Assembly: GCF_006094695.1 (NCBI RefSeq)
Contig: NZ_CP035103.1
Coordinates: 2,480,001 to 2,544,000 of the forward strand
Length of the DNA: 64,000 bases
Source: Kocuria rosea
Lineage (GTDB): Bacteria; Actinomycetota; Actinomycetes; Actinomycetales; Micrococcaceae
Reading direction: 5' to 3'
Below the pieces are notes generated by a model that was not told where the DNA came from, did no database searches, and was given only the letters and a program-made list of their open reading frames with translations. Position numbers and translations under genes: made by a program. Position 1 is the first letter of the stretch. Each line of letters opens with the position of its first letter. Below are positions 35,135 to 47,021 of this stretch, one piece after another.

Positions 35135-35162
35135 GGGAGGCGCCCCGTCCGGGGCGCCTCCC
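35135..35162 (+). terminator. katA terminator
   Basis: GGGAGGCGCCCC and its exact reverse complement flank GTCC (12-bp stem), 7 bases after the katA stop. Confidence 0.8.
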
Positions 35163-35191
35163 CCGGTGTCCGTGCGGACCCATCGAGCAGG

Positions 35192-35222
35192 AGGGGCCGG
35201 CCGCGTCCAGCGGCCGGCCCCT
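35192..35222 (-). terminator. acyl-CoA ligase terminator
   Basis: AGGGGCCGGCCGC pairs perfectly with its reverse complement around GTCCA (13-bp stem), 13 bases after the ligase stop on the minus strand. Confidence 0.75.
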
Positions 35223-35235
35223 TCCGTGTGCGGGC

Positions 35236-36756
35236 TCAGCCGCGGTGCCCGGCGCCCGCGAGGTCGAGGGAGCGCTTGAGGATCTTGCCGGTCGGGCCCT
35301 TCGGCAGCTCGTCGACCACCTTGTAGTAGCGCGGGTGCTTGTACTTGGCCACGCGCTCGCGGACGAAGGCGTCCAGCTCGTCGACCTTCGCGTCCCGCTC
35401 CGCCTCGGGCACGTCGCGGAAGGCGACGACGGCGGCGACCTCCTCGCCCATCGCCTCGTCCGGCACCCCGACCACCGCGGCCTCGGCGATGCCGGGGAAC
35501 TGGTAGATCACTTCCTCGACCTCGCGGGGGTAGACGTTGTAGCCGCCGCGCAGGACCATGTCCTTCTTGCGGTCCACGATGTAGTAGAAGCCGTCCTCGT
35601 CCACCCGGGCGAGGTCCCCCGTGGCGAACCAGCCGTCACGGATCGCGGCCTCGGTGGCCTCGGGGTTGCGCCAGTAGCCGGCCATCACGTACTCCCCGGC
35701 CACCACGAGCTCGCCGATCTCCCCGACGGGGACCTCCGCGCCGAGGTCGTCCACGACCTTCAGCTGCGCGCCCCGCACCACCGTGCCGATCGAGCCCGGG
35801 CGGCGTCCCCGGTCCTTCTGGTTGAAGCACACCACCGGGGAGGTCTCGGACAGGCCGTAGCCCTCGTAGATGGGGGCGCCGAAGACCTCCTCGAAGCGCT
35901 CCAGGACCTCGACCGGCAGCGGGGACCCGCCCGAGACCCCGGCCCGCAGGTGCGGCAGCTCGACCGTCCCGCCGTCCGCGGCGGCGAGCAGCGCCACGTA
36001 CATGCTCGGCACCCCGGCGAAGACCGTGACCTCGTCCCGGGCCAGGATCTCCAGCGCCTTGGCCGGGTCGAAGCGCGGCAGCAGCGTGACGGTCGCCCCC
36101 GCGTGGACGACGCCGTTGAGCGCCACGGTCTGGCCGAAGACGTGGAAGAACGGCAGGGCCCCGAACATGACGTCCCCGGGCGCCAGGTCGAAGAGGCCCG
36201 CGGACAGCGCCGCGTTGGCCCGGAGGTTGTGGTGCGTCAGGACGGCGCCCTTGGGCCGGCCCGTGGTCCCGGAGGTGTAGAGCAGGACGGCGGGCTCGTC
36301 GTCGTCGCGCTCGGCGACCCCGGGCCGCGGCGGGACGTCCGCGAGCGCCTGCAGCGTGCCGGCGGCCGAGACCTCGACCACCCGGACGTCCCGGTCCAGG
36401 TCCGCGACCGCGGCGCGGGTCGCCTCGGCCATCGCCTCCCAGACGAGCACCAGGGACACCTCGGCGTTGTCGAAGTGGTACGCCAGCTCCCGGGGGCTGA
36501 GGAGGGGGTTGAGGGGCACGACCACCCCGCCCGCGCGCAGGATCCCGTAGTAGGCGATCGGCATGTGGGGGACGTTGGGCAGGATCAGGGCCACCCGGTC
36601 GCCCTGTCCGACGCCGGCCGCGGCGAGCATCGACGCGACCCGCGCGGACAGGTCGTCGAGGGCCCCGTAGGTCAGGACCTTGTCGTCGAGGACCACCGCC
36701 CGGGACTCCGGGGAGGCCGCGGCCGTGTCGGTGAGCAGGGTGGCGAGATTCGTCAT
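35236..36756 (-). CDS. long-chain fatty acid-CoA ligase (AMP-binding)
   Basis: Activates a carboxylic acid to its CoA thioester through an acyl-AMP. The AMP-binding P-loop is LLYTSGTTGRPKGA (about residues 155-168), followed by YEGYGLSETSPV, the GDLARVDEDGFYYIVDRKKD hinge region and the catalytic lysine in PKGPTGKILKRSL near the C-terminus. I use ATG 36756 (506 residues). The FHVFGQ and WFATGD segments fit FadD-like long-chain ligases, but substrate chain length cannot be fixed. It is divergent from the ankyrin gene and lies between katA and argR. Confidence 0.88.
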   Translation of the reverse strand: MTNLATLLTDTAAASPESRAVVLDDKVLTYGALDDLSARVASMLAAAGVGQGDRVALILPNVPHMPIAYYGILRAGGVVVPLNPLLSPRELAYHFDNAEVSLVLVWEAMAEATRAAVADLDRDVRVVEVSAAGTLQALADVPPRPGVAERDDDEPAVLLYTSGTTGRPKGAVLTHHNLRANAALSAGLFDLAPGDVMFGALPFFHVFGQTVALNGVVHAGATVTLLPRFDPAKALEILARDEVTVFAGVPSMYVALLAAADGGTVELPHLRAGVSGGSPLPVEVLERFEEVFGAPIYEGYGLSETSPVVCFNQKDRGRRPGSIGTVVRGAQLKVVDDLGAEVPVGEIGELVVAGEYVMAGYWRNPEATEAAIRDGWFATGDLARVDEDGFYYIVDRKKDMVLRGGYNVYPREVEEVIYQFPGIAEAAVVGVPDEAMGEEVAAVVAFRDVPEAERDAKVDELDAFVRERVAKYKHPRYYKVVDELPKGPTGKILKRSLDLAGAGHRG

Positions 36757-36950
36757 GGGGGAACTCCGGATCCCCGGTGCACGGGCACCGGCGCGAGGAA
36801 CGGGCACGAGGTGAGCTGTGTCACACGAGCGTGCCAGTCGGTTACTGCAACGTCAAGACCCGGGTACTTGGGGGTGGCGCGTGTCGCGGTCCCCACCCCC
36901 GATAAACTGGCCGGCAGGAGCTGCATCCGACCGACCTCGAAGGACCACCC

Positions 36951-37394
36951 GTGACCGAGAACCCCCAGCCGACCGACCAGCCGCAGGACCCGGCGGCCCC
37001 CCAGCTGACCGAGGAGGAGATGGCCTACGTGCTCTCCCTGTTCGAGATGGCCCGGACGGGGGACACGGAGAACCTCCTGCCGGCCGTGCGCGCCGGCGTC
37101 CCGGTGAACCTCACCAACGGCAAGGGCGACACCCTGCTGGTCCTCGCGGCCTACCACCAGCGCGAGGAGACCGTCGCGGCGCTGCTCGAGGCCGGGGCGG
37201 ACCCGGACCGGGTCAACGACAACGGTCAGACGGCGCTGATGAGCGCGGTCTTCCGGGGCAACGAGACGATCGTGCGGACGCTGCTCGCGGCCGGGGCCTC
37301 GCAGACGGCCGGCGCCCACTCCGCCCTGGACTTCGCCCGGGTCTTCGAGCGCACGGAGCTCGTCCCCGTCCTGGAGGAGTACGCGGCCCGCTGA
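36951..37394 (+). CDS. ankyrin-repeat protein
   Basis: A 147-residue protein with no signal peptide. After a Pro/Gln-rich start of 25 residues it has about three ankyrin repeats: EEMAYVLSLFEMARTGD, then GDTLLVLAAYHQREETVAALLEAGADPD and NGQTALMSAVFRGNETIVRTLLAAGA, with a capping helix. GTG 36951 follows AAGGAC. Ankyrin repeats bind proteins, and small ones next to catalase genes support catalase activity in Pseudomonas; katA is 1.8 kb away here, so such a role is possible but only inferred. It converges on argR with 40 bases between stops. Confidence 0.9.
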   Translation: MTENPQPTDQPQDPAAPQLTEEEMAYVLSLFEMARTGDTENLLPAVRAGVPVNLTNGKGDTLLVLAAYHQREETVAALLEAGADPDRVNDNGQTALMSAVFRGNETIVRTLLAAGASQTAGAHSALDFARVFERTELVPVLEEYAAR

Positions 37395-37434
37395 GCGCGC
37401 GGCGCACGGCCGGCACGGGGCGGCGCCGGGACCT

Positions 37435-37929
37435 CTACTCGGCGAGCTCCAGGAAGCGGCGGGCCACGGCGTGGCCGCCGTCCGCCGCCCGGCACACCAC
37501 CATGATGGTGTCGTCGCCGGCGATGGTGCCGAGGACGGCGGGGAGCACGGACGTGTCGATGGCGGAGGCGAAGTACTGGGCGGCCCCCGGCGGGGTCCGC
37601 AGGACCACGAGGTTCGCGCTCGCCTCGGCGGTGACCAGCAGCTCGCGGCACAGGCTGGCCAGGCGCGCGTCGAGCACCTCCTGCGTGATCCCGGAGGCGG
37701 GCGAGCGGTCGGCCCCGGCCTGCGGGACGGCGTAGACGAGGGCGCCGGAGCCCTCGCGCACCCGGACGGCCCCGAGCTCCACGAGGTCGCGGGAGAGCGT
37801 GGCCTGGGTGACCTGCACGCCGTCCTCGGCCAGCCGGGCGGCCAGCTCGGCCTGCGAGTGGATCGCCCCTCCGGTCACGAGGGCCACGATCCGGGCCTGC
37901 CGGGCGGTCTTGGTGGCGGGGATGCTCAT
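37435..37929 (-). CDS. argR: arginine repressor
   Basis: Arginine-dependent regulator of the arg genes. The N-terminal winged helix (KTARQARIVALV, then GVQVTQATLSRDLVELGAVRV, split) fills residues 6-60, and the C-terminal hexamerization and arginine-binding domain ends with PAVLGTIAGDDTIMVV (GTIAGDDT, about residues 139-146, carries the arginine-binding Asp pair). It has 164 residues and overlaps argF by ATGA. As last gene of argCJBDFR it is set to control its own operon, and the shared operator-like sequences before argC and argG are its probable targets. Confidence 0.95.
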   Translation of the reverse strand: MSIPATKTARQARIVALVTGGAIHSQAELAARLAEDGVQVTQATLSRDLVELGAVRVREGSGALVYAVPQAGADRSPASGITQEVLDARLASLCRELLVTAEASANLVVLRTPPGAAQYFASAIDTSVLPAVLGTIAGDDTIMVVCRAADGGHAVARRFLELAE

Positions 37930-38906
37930 GCGGGGACGGCGGAGGCGTCGGCGGCACCCAGGTCGTAGCGCCCGGAGCGCGCCATGAGCCAGACGAGCAG
38001 GGCCTTCTGGGCGTGCAGGCGGTTCTCCGCCTCGTCCCACACCACGGACTGCGGGCCGTCGATGACCTCGGCCGCGACCTCGGAGCCGCGGAAGGCGGGC
38101 AGGCAGTGCAGGAACAGCGCCCCGGGCGCGGCCTGGGCCATCGCCGCGGCGTCCACGGAGTACGCCCGGAAGACCTCCGCCCGCGCCTCGGTCTCCGCCT
38201 CCTGGCCCATGGACACCCAGGTGTCGGTGCAGACCACGTCCGCCCCGGCGAGCGCCTCGGCCGGGTCGGTGGTCACGCGCACGGACCCTCCCGTCTGCTC
38301 CGCGCGCTCCTCGGCGGCCCGCACCACCGCCGGGTCCGGGAGGTGGCTCGCCGGGCCGGCCACGCGCACGTGCATGCCGGCGGTGGCCCCGCCCAGCAGG
38401 TAGGAGTGGGCCATGTTGTTGGCGGCGTCCCCGAGGTAGGCGAAGGTGAGCCCGGCGAGACCGCCCCGGTGCTCCCGGACGGTGAGCAGGTCCGCGAGGA
38501 TCTGGCAGGGGTGGTAGTCGTCGGAGAGCCCGTTGACGACGGGCACGGTGGCGGCCGCGGCCATCTCCTCCAGCCCGGACTGGGCGTAGGTGCGCCACAC
38601 GATGGTCGAGGCCATGCGGGAGAAGACGCGCGCGGTGTCGGCCACGCTCTCCTTGCCCAGCTGCGACTCGCCCGGGTTGATCATCAGCGGGTTGCCGCCG
38701 AGATCGGCGATCCCGGCGGAGAAGGAGACCCGGGTGCGGGTCGACGTCTTGTCGAAGATCACGGCCACGGTCTGGGGCCCCGCATAGGGCCGGTGGGCCC
38801 AGCGGTCGGCCTTGAGGCGGGCGGCGAGCTCGAGCACCTCGGTCTGCTCCTGCTGGGAGAGGTCGGTGTCGACGAGGAAGTGGCGGGGGGTCATGGACGG
38901 GTTCAT
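37926..38906 (-). CDS. argF: ornithine carbamoyltransferase
   Basis: Makes citrulline from ornithine and carbamoyl phosphate. Carbamoyl-phosphate binding is shown by KTSTRTRVSF (about residues 53-62) and HPCQILAD (about 131), ornithine binding by DTWVSMGQE, and catalysis by the cysteine in LFLHCLPAFRG (about 270). It has 326 residues, overlaps argD upstream by 4 bases and argR downstream by 4 bases. Confidence 0.97.
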   Translation of the reverse strand: MNPSMTPRHFLVDTDLSQQEQTEVLELAARLKADRWAHRPYAGPQTVAVIFDKTSTRTRVSFSAGIADLGGNPLMINPGESQLGKESVADTARVFSRMASTIVWRTYAQSGLEEMAAAATVPVVNGLSDDYHPCQILADLLTVREHRGGLAGLTFAYLGDAANNMAHSYLLGGATAGMHVRVAGPASHLPDPAVVRAAEERAEQTGGSVRVTTDPAEALAGADVVCTDTWVSMGQEAETEARAEVFRAYSVDAAAMAQAAPGALFLHCLPAFRGSEVAAEVIDGPQSVVWDEAENRLHAQKALLVWLMARSGRYDLGAADASAVPA

Positions 38907-40216
38907 GCTTCTTTCGGCGGGGAGTCGGGCGAGGTCGCGGCGGGGGCCGTGACCGCGGCGGCGGCGGTGCGCAGGATCTCGGGGAGCGCCTCGAGGAAGG
39001 TGCGCGCCTGCTCGGGGGTCAGGATCAGGGGCGGGGCCAGGCGCAGGGTCCCGGGGCCGGTCGCGTTGACGATGAATCCGGCGTCCCGGGCGGCCTCGAC
39101 CACGGCGGGGCCGAACGGGGCGGTGGCCCCCTCGGGGACCTCGAGGTCGGCGCCGATCAGCAGTCCGTGCTGGCGCACGTCGCCGATCCCGGGGACCGCG
39201 CGCAGCCCCTCGCCGAGCACGGCGCCCACGGTGCGCGCGTGCTCCAGCAGGCCGTCCTCCTCGATGACGGTGACGGTGGCGAGGCCCGCGGCGGTGGCCG
39301 GCGGGTTGCCGCCGAACGTGGTGCCGTGCTGGCCGGCCCCGAGCAGCGCGGAGACCTCCGGGCCGACGGTCAGCATCGCGCCGATCGGGAAGCCGCCGCC
39401 GAGGCCCTTGGCCAGGGTGATCGCGTCCGGCAGGTCGTCGCCGGTGAGCTCGGCGGAGGAGGCGAACCAGCGGCCGGTGCGGCCCATCCCGGTCTGCACC
39501 TCGTCCACGACCAGCAGCGCACCGTGCCGGCGGGTCAGTTCCCGGGCGGCCCGGAGGTAGCCCTCGGGTAGCTCGCGCACGCCGGCCTCGCCCTGCACGG
39601 GTTCCACGATCAGCGCCGCGACCGTCCCGTCGAGGTGCTCCTCGAGGGCCTCGACGGTCGCCGGGATGTGCCGGACCCCGCCCGGGAGGGGCTCGAAGGG
39701 CGCCCGGTAGGCCTCCTTGGCGGTCAGGGCGAGGGCGCCCATGGTGCGGCCGTGGAAGGCGGACTCGAGGGCGAGGACGGTGCCGCGGGGCCGGCCGTCC
39801 GGGCCGGGGTGCTCGTGGCCGTGGCGGCGGGCGAGCTTGAACGCGGCCTCGTTGGCCTCGGTGCCGGAGTTCGCGAAGAAGACGTGGGAGCCCGCGGGCG
39901 CGCCGGCCAGGGACAGCAGCTTCCCGGCGAGGGCGATCTGCTGGGGGGAGGTGAAGAAGTTGGAGACGTGCCCGAGGGTGGCGAGCTGGCGGGAGACGAT
40001 CTCCACCCAGCGCGGGTGGGCGTGGCCGAGGGCGTTGACGGCGATGCCCGCGAGCAGGTCGAGGTAGTCCCGGCCGTCGGCGTCGGTGACCACGGCGCCC
40101 TTGCCGTGGGTGAGCACGAGGGACGGGCTGCCGAAGACGCCGAGCAGCGAGTCGGCGTACTCGCCGAGCAGGGCGGTCTGGGCCGAGTAGCGGGAGGCGG
40201 TGTGCTGGGCGGTCAT
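38903..40216 (-). CDS. argD: acetylornithine aminotransferase
   Basis: PLP enzyme that converts N-acetylglutamate semialdehyde to N-acetylornithine. [18 protein letters not shown] (about 117-134) binds the cofactor phosphate, [13 protein letters not shown] holds the aspartate that contacts the pyridine ring, and the Schiff-base lysine is in [12 protein letters not shown] (about 263). I use ATG 40216 (437 residues), which overlaps the argB stop. The gene ends overlapping argF. Confidence 0.96.
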   Translation of the reverse strand: MTAQHTASRYSAQTALLGEYADSLLGVFGSPSLVLTHGKGAVVTDADGRDYLDLLAGIAVNALGHAHPRWVEIVSRQLATLGHVSNFFTSPQQIALAGKLLSLAGAPAGSHVFFANSGTEANEAAFKLARRHGHEHPGPDGRPRGTVLALESAFHGRTMGALALTAKEAYRAPFEPLPGGVRHIPATVEALEEHLDGTVAALIVEPVQGEAGVRELPEGYLRAARELTRRHGALLVVDEVQTGMGRTGRWFASSAELTGDDLPDAITLAKGLGGGFPIGAMLTVGPEVSALLGAGQHGTTFGGNPPATAAGLATVTVIEEDGLLEHARTVGAVLGEGLRAVPGIGDVRQHGLLIGADLEVPEGATAPFGPAVVEAARDAGFIVNATGPGTLRLAPPLILTPEQARTFLEALPEILRTAAAAVTAPAATSPDSPPKEA

Positions 40217-41142
40217 GACGATGCTCCGTGGTCGGGGACGAGCTGGGTACCGATGCCGGTGTCGGTGAAGATCTCGAGCAGGCACGTGTGCGGGCTGCGC
40301 CCGTCGACGATGGACGCCCGGCGCGCCCCGCCCTCCACGGCCCGCAGGGCCGCCTCCATCTTGGGGATCATCCCGGCCTGCAGGCTCGGGAGCATCGCGC
40401 GCAGCTCCGAGGCGGAGAGCGACGCGATGAGGGAGTCCTTGTCCGGCCAGTTCGCGTAGAGCCCCTCGACGTCGGTGAGGGCCACGAACTTCTCGGCGCG
40501 CAGGGCCACCGCCACGGCGGCGGCGGCGGTGTCCGCGTTGACGTTGAGGATCTCCCCCGTGGGGCGGCCGTGCGCGTCGACCTCCGGCGCCACGGAGGAG
40601 ATGACGGGGATCCGCCCGGCCTCGAGGAGCTGGGTGACGGGCTCGGGGTTGACGCCGACGACCTCGCCCACGTGGCCGAGGTCCACCTCCTCGCCGTCCA
40701 CCACGGTGCCCCGGCGGACCGCGCGGAACAGCTCGGCGTCCTCCCCCGAGAGCCCGACGGCGTACGGGCCGGTGGCGTTGAGCAGGGAGACGAGCTCCCG
40801 CTGGACCTGCCCGGTCAGCACCATGCGGATGGCGTCCACGGCCTCCTTGGAGGTGACGCGCAGCCCGCCGCGGAACTCGGACTCGATGCCCAGCCGCTCC
40901 AGCATGCGGTTGATCTGGGGCCCTCCGCCGTGCACCACGACCGGCTTGATCCCGACGTGGCGCAGGAACACCATGTCCTCCGCGAAGGCCTGCCGCAGCG
41001 GCTCGGACACCATGGCGTTGCCGCCGTACTTGAAGACCATCACGGACCCGGAGTAGCGCTGGATCCAGGGCAGGGCCTCCATCAGGGTGCCCGCCTTCAG
41101 CTGGGCGGTCTCGTTGCGGGTCGGGTCACTCGGGTCGGTCAT
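40213..41142 (-). CDS. argB: acetylglutamate kinase
   Basis: Phosphorylates N-acetylglutamate; in cyclic arginine pathways, as here with argJ, it is the usual point of feedback inhibition by arginine. The amino acid kinase fold shows FKYGGNAM (about 37-44), [10 protein letters not shown] (about 68-77) and [13 protein letters not shown]. The N-terminal helix ([17 protein letters not shown]) matches that of arginine-sensitive, hexameric enzymes. It has 309 residues; GGAGAACC precedes ATG 41142, 46 bases after argJ. Confidence 0.96.
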   Translation of the reverse strand: MTDPSDPTRNETAQLKAGTLMEALPWIQRYSGSVMVFKYGGNAMVSEPLRQAFAEDMVFLRHVGIKPVVVHGGGPQINRMLERLGIESEFRGGLRVTSKEAVDAIRMVLTGQVQRELVSLLNATGPYAVGLSGEDAELFRAVRRGTVVDGEEVDLGHVGEVVGVNPEPVTQLLEAGRIPVISSVAPEVDAHGRPTGEILNVNADTAAAAVAVALRAEKFVALTDVEGLYANWPDKDSLIASLSASELRAMLPSLQAGMIPKMEAALRAVEGGARRASIVDGRSPHTCLLEIFTDTGIGTQLVPDHGASS

Positions 41143-41188
41143 GGTTCTCCTGCGCCGTGGGTCGGTGCTGTGCTGGTGGGCGGGCTGG

Positions 41189-43499
<2,311 letters not shown>

Positions 43500-43782
43500 C
43501 TACGGGGGGAGGACCGGCGGAGCGGGGCGCGGGTACGCCTCGTCGGAGCACGTCAGGATCCCCCCACTCGGATCGACCACGGCCGCTCTCGCGCTCCCCC
43601 CGGGAACGGCTCTGCCCCCGAATCTACGCTTCCCGTCTGCAAATCTCGATGATTACGGGGGCTTTCCCGTGCCCCCTCTTGTGCACACGCTACCCCTGGG
43701 CGACCCCTGCGGGGAGGGCGCGGCGGGACTCCGTGCCTACCATGGCAGGGTTCCCGTCCGCGATCTCCAGGAGGTACCCGTC
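43500..43782. other. intergenic region between argC and the quinone oxidoreductase gene
   Basis: Together with the argC promoter this makes about 330 bases without a gene. TACCAT at 43738-43743 is a possible -10 element for the downstream gene. I see no RNA gene or strong repeat. Confidence 0.5.
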
Positions 43783-44751
43783 ATGGTCCGTTGCGTCATG
43801 GTCGAGCGAGCCGGAGGCCCCGAGGTCCTGACCCTCGGCGAGCGTCCGGACCTCGAACCCGGCCCGCGTCAGCTGCTCGTCGAGACCCGCGCGGCGGGGG
43901 TGAACTTCATCGAGGTGTACCAGCGCGAGGGCGTCTACCCCGTGGAGCACCCCTTCACCCCGGGCTCCGAGGGCATGGGCGTGGTGACGGGCGTGGGCTC
44001 CGAGGTGCGCCACTTCGCCCTGGGCGACCGGATCACCACCTCGCAGGCGTCCCGGACCTACGCCGACGCCTTCCTCGTGGACGCCGACAAGGCCCTGCGC
44101 GTGCCCTCCGGCGTGTCCGACGAGGTCGCCGCGGCCGTCCCGCTGCAGGGTCTCACCGCGCACTACCTGGTCCGCTCGACGTACCCGGTCCAGGAGGGCG
44201 ACGTCGCCGTCGTCACCGCGGGCGCGGGCGGGGTCGGAGGTCTCGCCGTGCAGCTGCTGAAGTCGCTCGGGGCCACGGTGGTCGCCCTGGTGGGCTCGCA
44301 GGCCAAGGCGGAGACCGCGCGTTCCCTGGGGGCCGACTTCGCCCTGGTGGGCTACGAGGGCTTCGCCGGGCACGTCCGGGAGGTCACCGGCGGTCGCGGC
44401 GCCGACGTCGTCTACGACTCGGTGGGCAAGGACACCTTCGACGAGTCGCTCCGGGCGCTGCGCCGGCGCGGGATGCTGGTGCTCTTCGGCGGCTCCTCCG
44501 GCCAGGTGCCCCCGCTCGACCCGCAGCGGCTCGCCCAGCACGGCTCCCTGTTCCTCACCCGCCCCACCCTCAACGACTACCTGCTCGACGAGAAGGAGCG
44601 GAACTGGCGCGCGGGCGAGCTGTTCGACGCGGTGCTCGACGGGTCGCTGACCCTCCGCGTCGCCGAGACGTTCGCGCTCGACCGGGCACGGCAGGCCCAC
44701 GAGCTGCTCCAGTCCCGCGCCGCCCAGGGCAAGCTGCTGCTGGTCCCGTGA
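43783..44751 (+). CDS. qor: NADPH:quinone oxidoreductase (zinc-free MDR family)
   Basis: Quinone reductase of the medium-chain dehydrogenase family. The product has 322 residues, with GVNFIEVYQREGVYP and PGSEGMGVV in the catalytic domain and the nucleotide-binding TAGAGGVGGLAVQLLK (about 146-161). The structural zinc cysteines of alcohol dehydrogenases are missing, as in Qor. ATG 43783 follows AGGAGG, the best ribosome-binding site in the area, so I do not use the long open frame upstream. The stop overlaps the next gene by GTGA. Confidence 0.92.
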   Translation: MVRCVMVERAGGPEVLTLGERPDLEPGPRQLLVETRAAGVNFIEVYQREGVYPVEHPFTPGSEGMGVVTGVGSEVRHFALGDRITTSQASRTYADAFLVDADKALRVPSGVSDEVAAAVPLQGLTAHYLVRSTYPVQEGDVAVVTAGAGGVGGLAVQLLKSLGATVVALVGSQAKAETARSLGADFALVGYEGFAGHVREVTGGRGADVVYDSVGKDTFDESLRALRRRGMLVLFGGSSGQVPPLDPQRLAQHGSLFLTRPTLNDYLLDEKERNWRAGELFDAVLDGSLTLRVAETFALDRARQAHELLQSRAAQGKLLLVP

Positions 44752-46118
44752 GCGCCGCACCGATGATGCACCGCTTCCTCGGCGCCGACGGCGCACGGGA
44801 CCCCTACACCCCGTTCGTGGGGTGCTGCGCGGCCACCGTGGAGCACTACGACCTGGACCTCGACTACGACGTCGAGGACAACGGCCTCGAGGCGCGCGCC
44901 ACCCTGTCCTGCCGCGCGCTGCACGACACGGACCGGATCGAGCTGGACCTCACCGAGCTCGCCGTGACCGATGTCAGGTTCGGCACCGGCGGACTCGGCG
45001 GTCTGCTCGGCGGCCGCCGCGTCCGCGCCGACCACCGCGGGAGCCGCCTCGTGCTGACCCTGCCGCGCGTCGTCGCCGCCGGGGAGGCGTTCACGCTCAC
45101 CGTGGCCTACGAGGGGTACCCCGAGTCCCTGGACGGGCCCTGGGGCGAGATCGGCTGGGCCGAGCTCGACGACGGCGTGCTCGTCGCCGGGCAGCCCACC
45201 GGTTCGTCCACCTGGTTCCCGTGCGTGGACCACCCCTCCCACAAGGCCACTTACCGGGTCGCCGTGCACGCGGACGCCGACTACGAGGTGGTGGTCCACG
45301 GCGAGCTGGAGTCCGTGGTGGAGCGCGACGGCGAGCGCCACTGGGTGTACACGTCCCGGGTGCCGCTGCCGCCCTACCTGGCCACCGTGCAGATCGGCCC
45401 GTACGAACGGCACGAGCTCTCGGGCTCGCGCGTCCCCCAGTACCTGGTGTGCTCCAGGAAGCGGCGCAAGAAGGCGGAGAAGACCTTCGCGGAGCAGGGC
45501 CGGATGATCGAGGTGTTCAACGACTGGTTCGGCCCCTACCCCTTCCCGAGCTACACCGTGGTGGTCGTCGACGAGTCGCTGGAGGACCCGTTCGAGTGCT
45601 ACGCGTGCTCCGTGTTCGGGAAGAACCAGTTGGGCACGGACTGGGAGGAGCAGCGGCTCGTGGCGCACGAGCTGGCCCACCAGTGGTTCGGCAACAGCCT
45701 GGTCCTCTCCGCGTGGCAGGACATCTGGCTCAACGAGGGGTTCGCGTCCTACGCGGAGTGGATCTGGTCGGAGGCCTCCGGCGACAGGCCGGCCCGCTGG
45801 CACGCGGAGAAGGCGCACCGGACCCTGTCCAAGATGCGCCAGGACCTCGTCATCGGGGACCCCGGGCAGGTGCGGCTCTTCGACGACGTGGTGTACGTCC
45901 GGGGCGCCCTCACCGTCCACGCGATCCGGGAGACCGTGGGCGAGGACGCCTTCCGGGCCCTGCTGCGCGGCTGGGCCACCGCCAACCGGGACGGGTGGGT
46001 GAGCACGGCGGGCTTCCGGGAGCACCTGCGGGGCTTCGTGCCCCGGGACCGATGGGCGGAGGTCGACGGCCTGCTCGACACGTGGCTGCTCCGCCGGGAG
46101 CTGCCTGCCCTGCCCTGA
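44748..46118 (+). CDS. M1-family metallopeptidase (aminopeptidase), short form
   Basis: Zinc aminopeptidase. The zinc site is complete: HELAH at about residues 307-311 and the third ligand E330 in NEGF. Where larger members have GxMEN for the substrate N-terminus, this one reads FECYACSVFG, keeping the glutamate. The C-terminal helical domain of long M1 enzymes is absent, so the protein has 456 residues. GTG 44748 overlaps the qor stop and is my choice; ATG 44763 is possible. There is no signal peptide, so it should act in the cytosol. The coupling to a quinone oxidoreductase gives no clear functional hint. Confidence 0.9.
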   Translation: MSAAPMMHRFLGADGARDPYTPFVGCCAATVEHYDLDLDYDVEDNGLEARATLSCRALHDTDRIELDLTELAVTDVRFGTGGLGGLLGGRRVRADHRGSRLVLTLPRVVAAGEAFTLTVAYEGYPESLDGPWGEIGWAELDDGVLVAGQPTGSSTWFPCVDHPSHKATYRVAVHADADYEVVVHGELESVVERDGERHWVYTSRVPLPPYLATVQIGPYERHELSGSRVPQYLVCSRKRRKKAEKTFAEQGRMIEVFNDWFGPYPFPSYTVVVVDESLEDPFECYACSVFGKNQLGTDWEEQRLVAHELAHQWFGNSLVLSAWQDIWLNEGFASYAEWIWSEASGDRPARWHAEKAHRTLSKMRQDLVIGDPGQVRLFDDVVYVRGALTVHAIRETVGEDAFRALLRGWATANRDGWVSTAGFREHLRGFVPRDRWAEVDGLLDTWLLRRELPALP

Positions 46119-46146
46119 CCCGCGCCGGTCCCCCGGCACCGACGGG

Positions 46147-46189
46147 AACGGGCCCCTGCCGGACGCTGTGCGTCCGGCAGGGGCCCGTT
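46147..46189. terminator. strong bidirectional terminator
   Basis: A perfect 20-bp stem (46147-46166 with 46170-46189) around a TGT loop lies between the converging aminopeptidase and membrane protein genes. It starts with AA and ends with TT, so it has a short U stretch in both directions. Confidence 0.85.
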
Positions 46190-46212
46190 GCGCCGCGCGG
46201 GCGGCCGGCCGG

Positions 46213-46830
46213 TCAGTGCTCCCGGCGGTAGAGCCGGCGGGCGAACCAGACCCCGCCCCCGGCCGCGGCGAGACCGGCGAGCAGCAGCAGGGCCGCCTGG
46301 ACGCGCTGCCACGCGATGGTGCCCGCGGTGACGCCGTTCCCGAACTCGCCCGCCTCGGCGGTCTCGACCACCTGGAGGGTGCCGTCCTCGACGGCGAGCA
46401 GCGCGTCGGCCTCCTGGTGGAAGTCGTCCTCGCCGGAGCCCGTCTGCGTGCCGCGGAAGACGATCTCCTCCCCCGCCTCCGGGACGCGCGGGTCGGCGAG
46501 GCCCGAGTCGAAGGGCTGCTCGGTGACCGCCTCGTCCGCGGGCAGCACCCCGCGGTAGATGGGGTTCCAGGTCTTGGTCTGCAGATCGTTGGTGAGGTCC
46601 TGGTACTGCCCGGAGATCACCCACGACCGGTCCGCGTAGCCGGCCAGCCTGCGGGAGTCGTCCCAGGCGAGGGCCGCGCTCACCGCGAGGACCAGGCCCA
46701 GGAGCAGCCCCAGCAGGCCCACGGCCGTCGGCTTCCAGGCGATCGACCGGCGGGCGCGCCCGTCCTGCACGTCCTGCTCGTCGTCGAAGGCGAAGAACGG
46801 CTCCTGGCGGTCGGTGGTCTCCTCGGTCAT
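46213..46830 (-). CDS. membrane protein of unknown function, two transmembrane helices
   Basis: I do not recognise this family. ATG 46830 follows CAGGAGCG and gives 205 residues. A charged cytosolic start of about 30 residues (EETTDRQEPFF...) leads to a hydrophobic helix at about 35-56, an outside domain of about 120 residues rich in Asp, Glu, Gln and Thr, and a second helix at about 177-198 followed by RRLYRREH. No cysteines or enzyme motif are seen in the outer domain. The layout (in-out-in with an acidic extracellular part) suggests a structural or sensing role. It is downstream of pheT but separated from it by a hairpin and about 190 bases in the other order of transcription (pheT lies upstream in coordinate only). 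Confidence 0.75.
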   Translation of the reverse strand: MTEETTDRQEPFFAFDDEQDVQDGRARRSIAWKPTAVGLLGLLLGLVLAVSAALAWDDSRRLAGYADRSWVISGQYQDLTNDLQTKTWNPIYRGVLPADEAVTEQPFDSGLADPRVPEAGEEIVFRGTQTGSGEDDFHQEADALLAVEDGTLQVVETAEAGEFGNGVTAGTIAWQRVQAALLLLAGLAAAGGGVWFARRLYRREH

Positions 46831-46977
46831 GCTGCGCTCCTGGAACGGGGTCGGGGAAGGGGGGTCGGTCGCGAACGCCGGGGTCGCGGCCGGGGACCCG
46901 GTGCCACAGTACCGAAGTCGACGGCGCACTCCCTGGCGTTCGCGAGTGTTACCGCCCGGGCGGGGCGGGGACGACGG

Positions 46978-47007
46978 ACGGCCCGCTCCCCGGAGGGGGC
47001 GGGCCGT
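46978..47007 (-). terminator. pheT terminator
   Basis: ACGGCCCGC and GCGGGCCGT pair around TCCCCGGAGGGG, which extends the stem with one bulged base. It starts 15 bases after the pheT stop. Confidence 0.7.
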
Positions 47008-47021
47008 TCGGGCGGGACCGC

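Noticed and set aside
46843..46866. G-rich run that could form a quadruplex
   Set aside because: Only three long G runs are adjacent; in this GC-rich DNA it is not distinctive.
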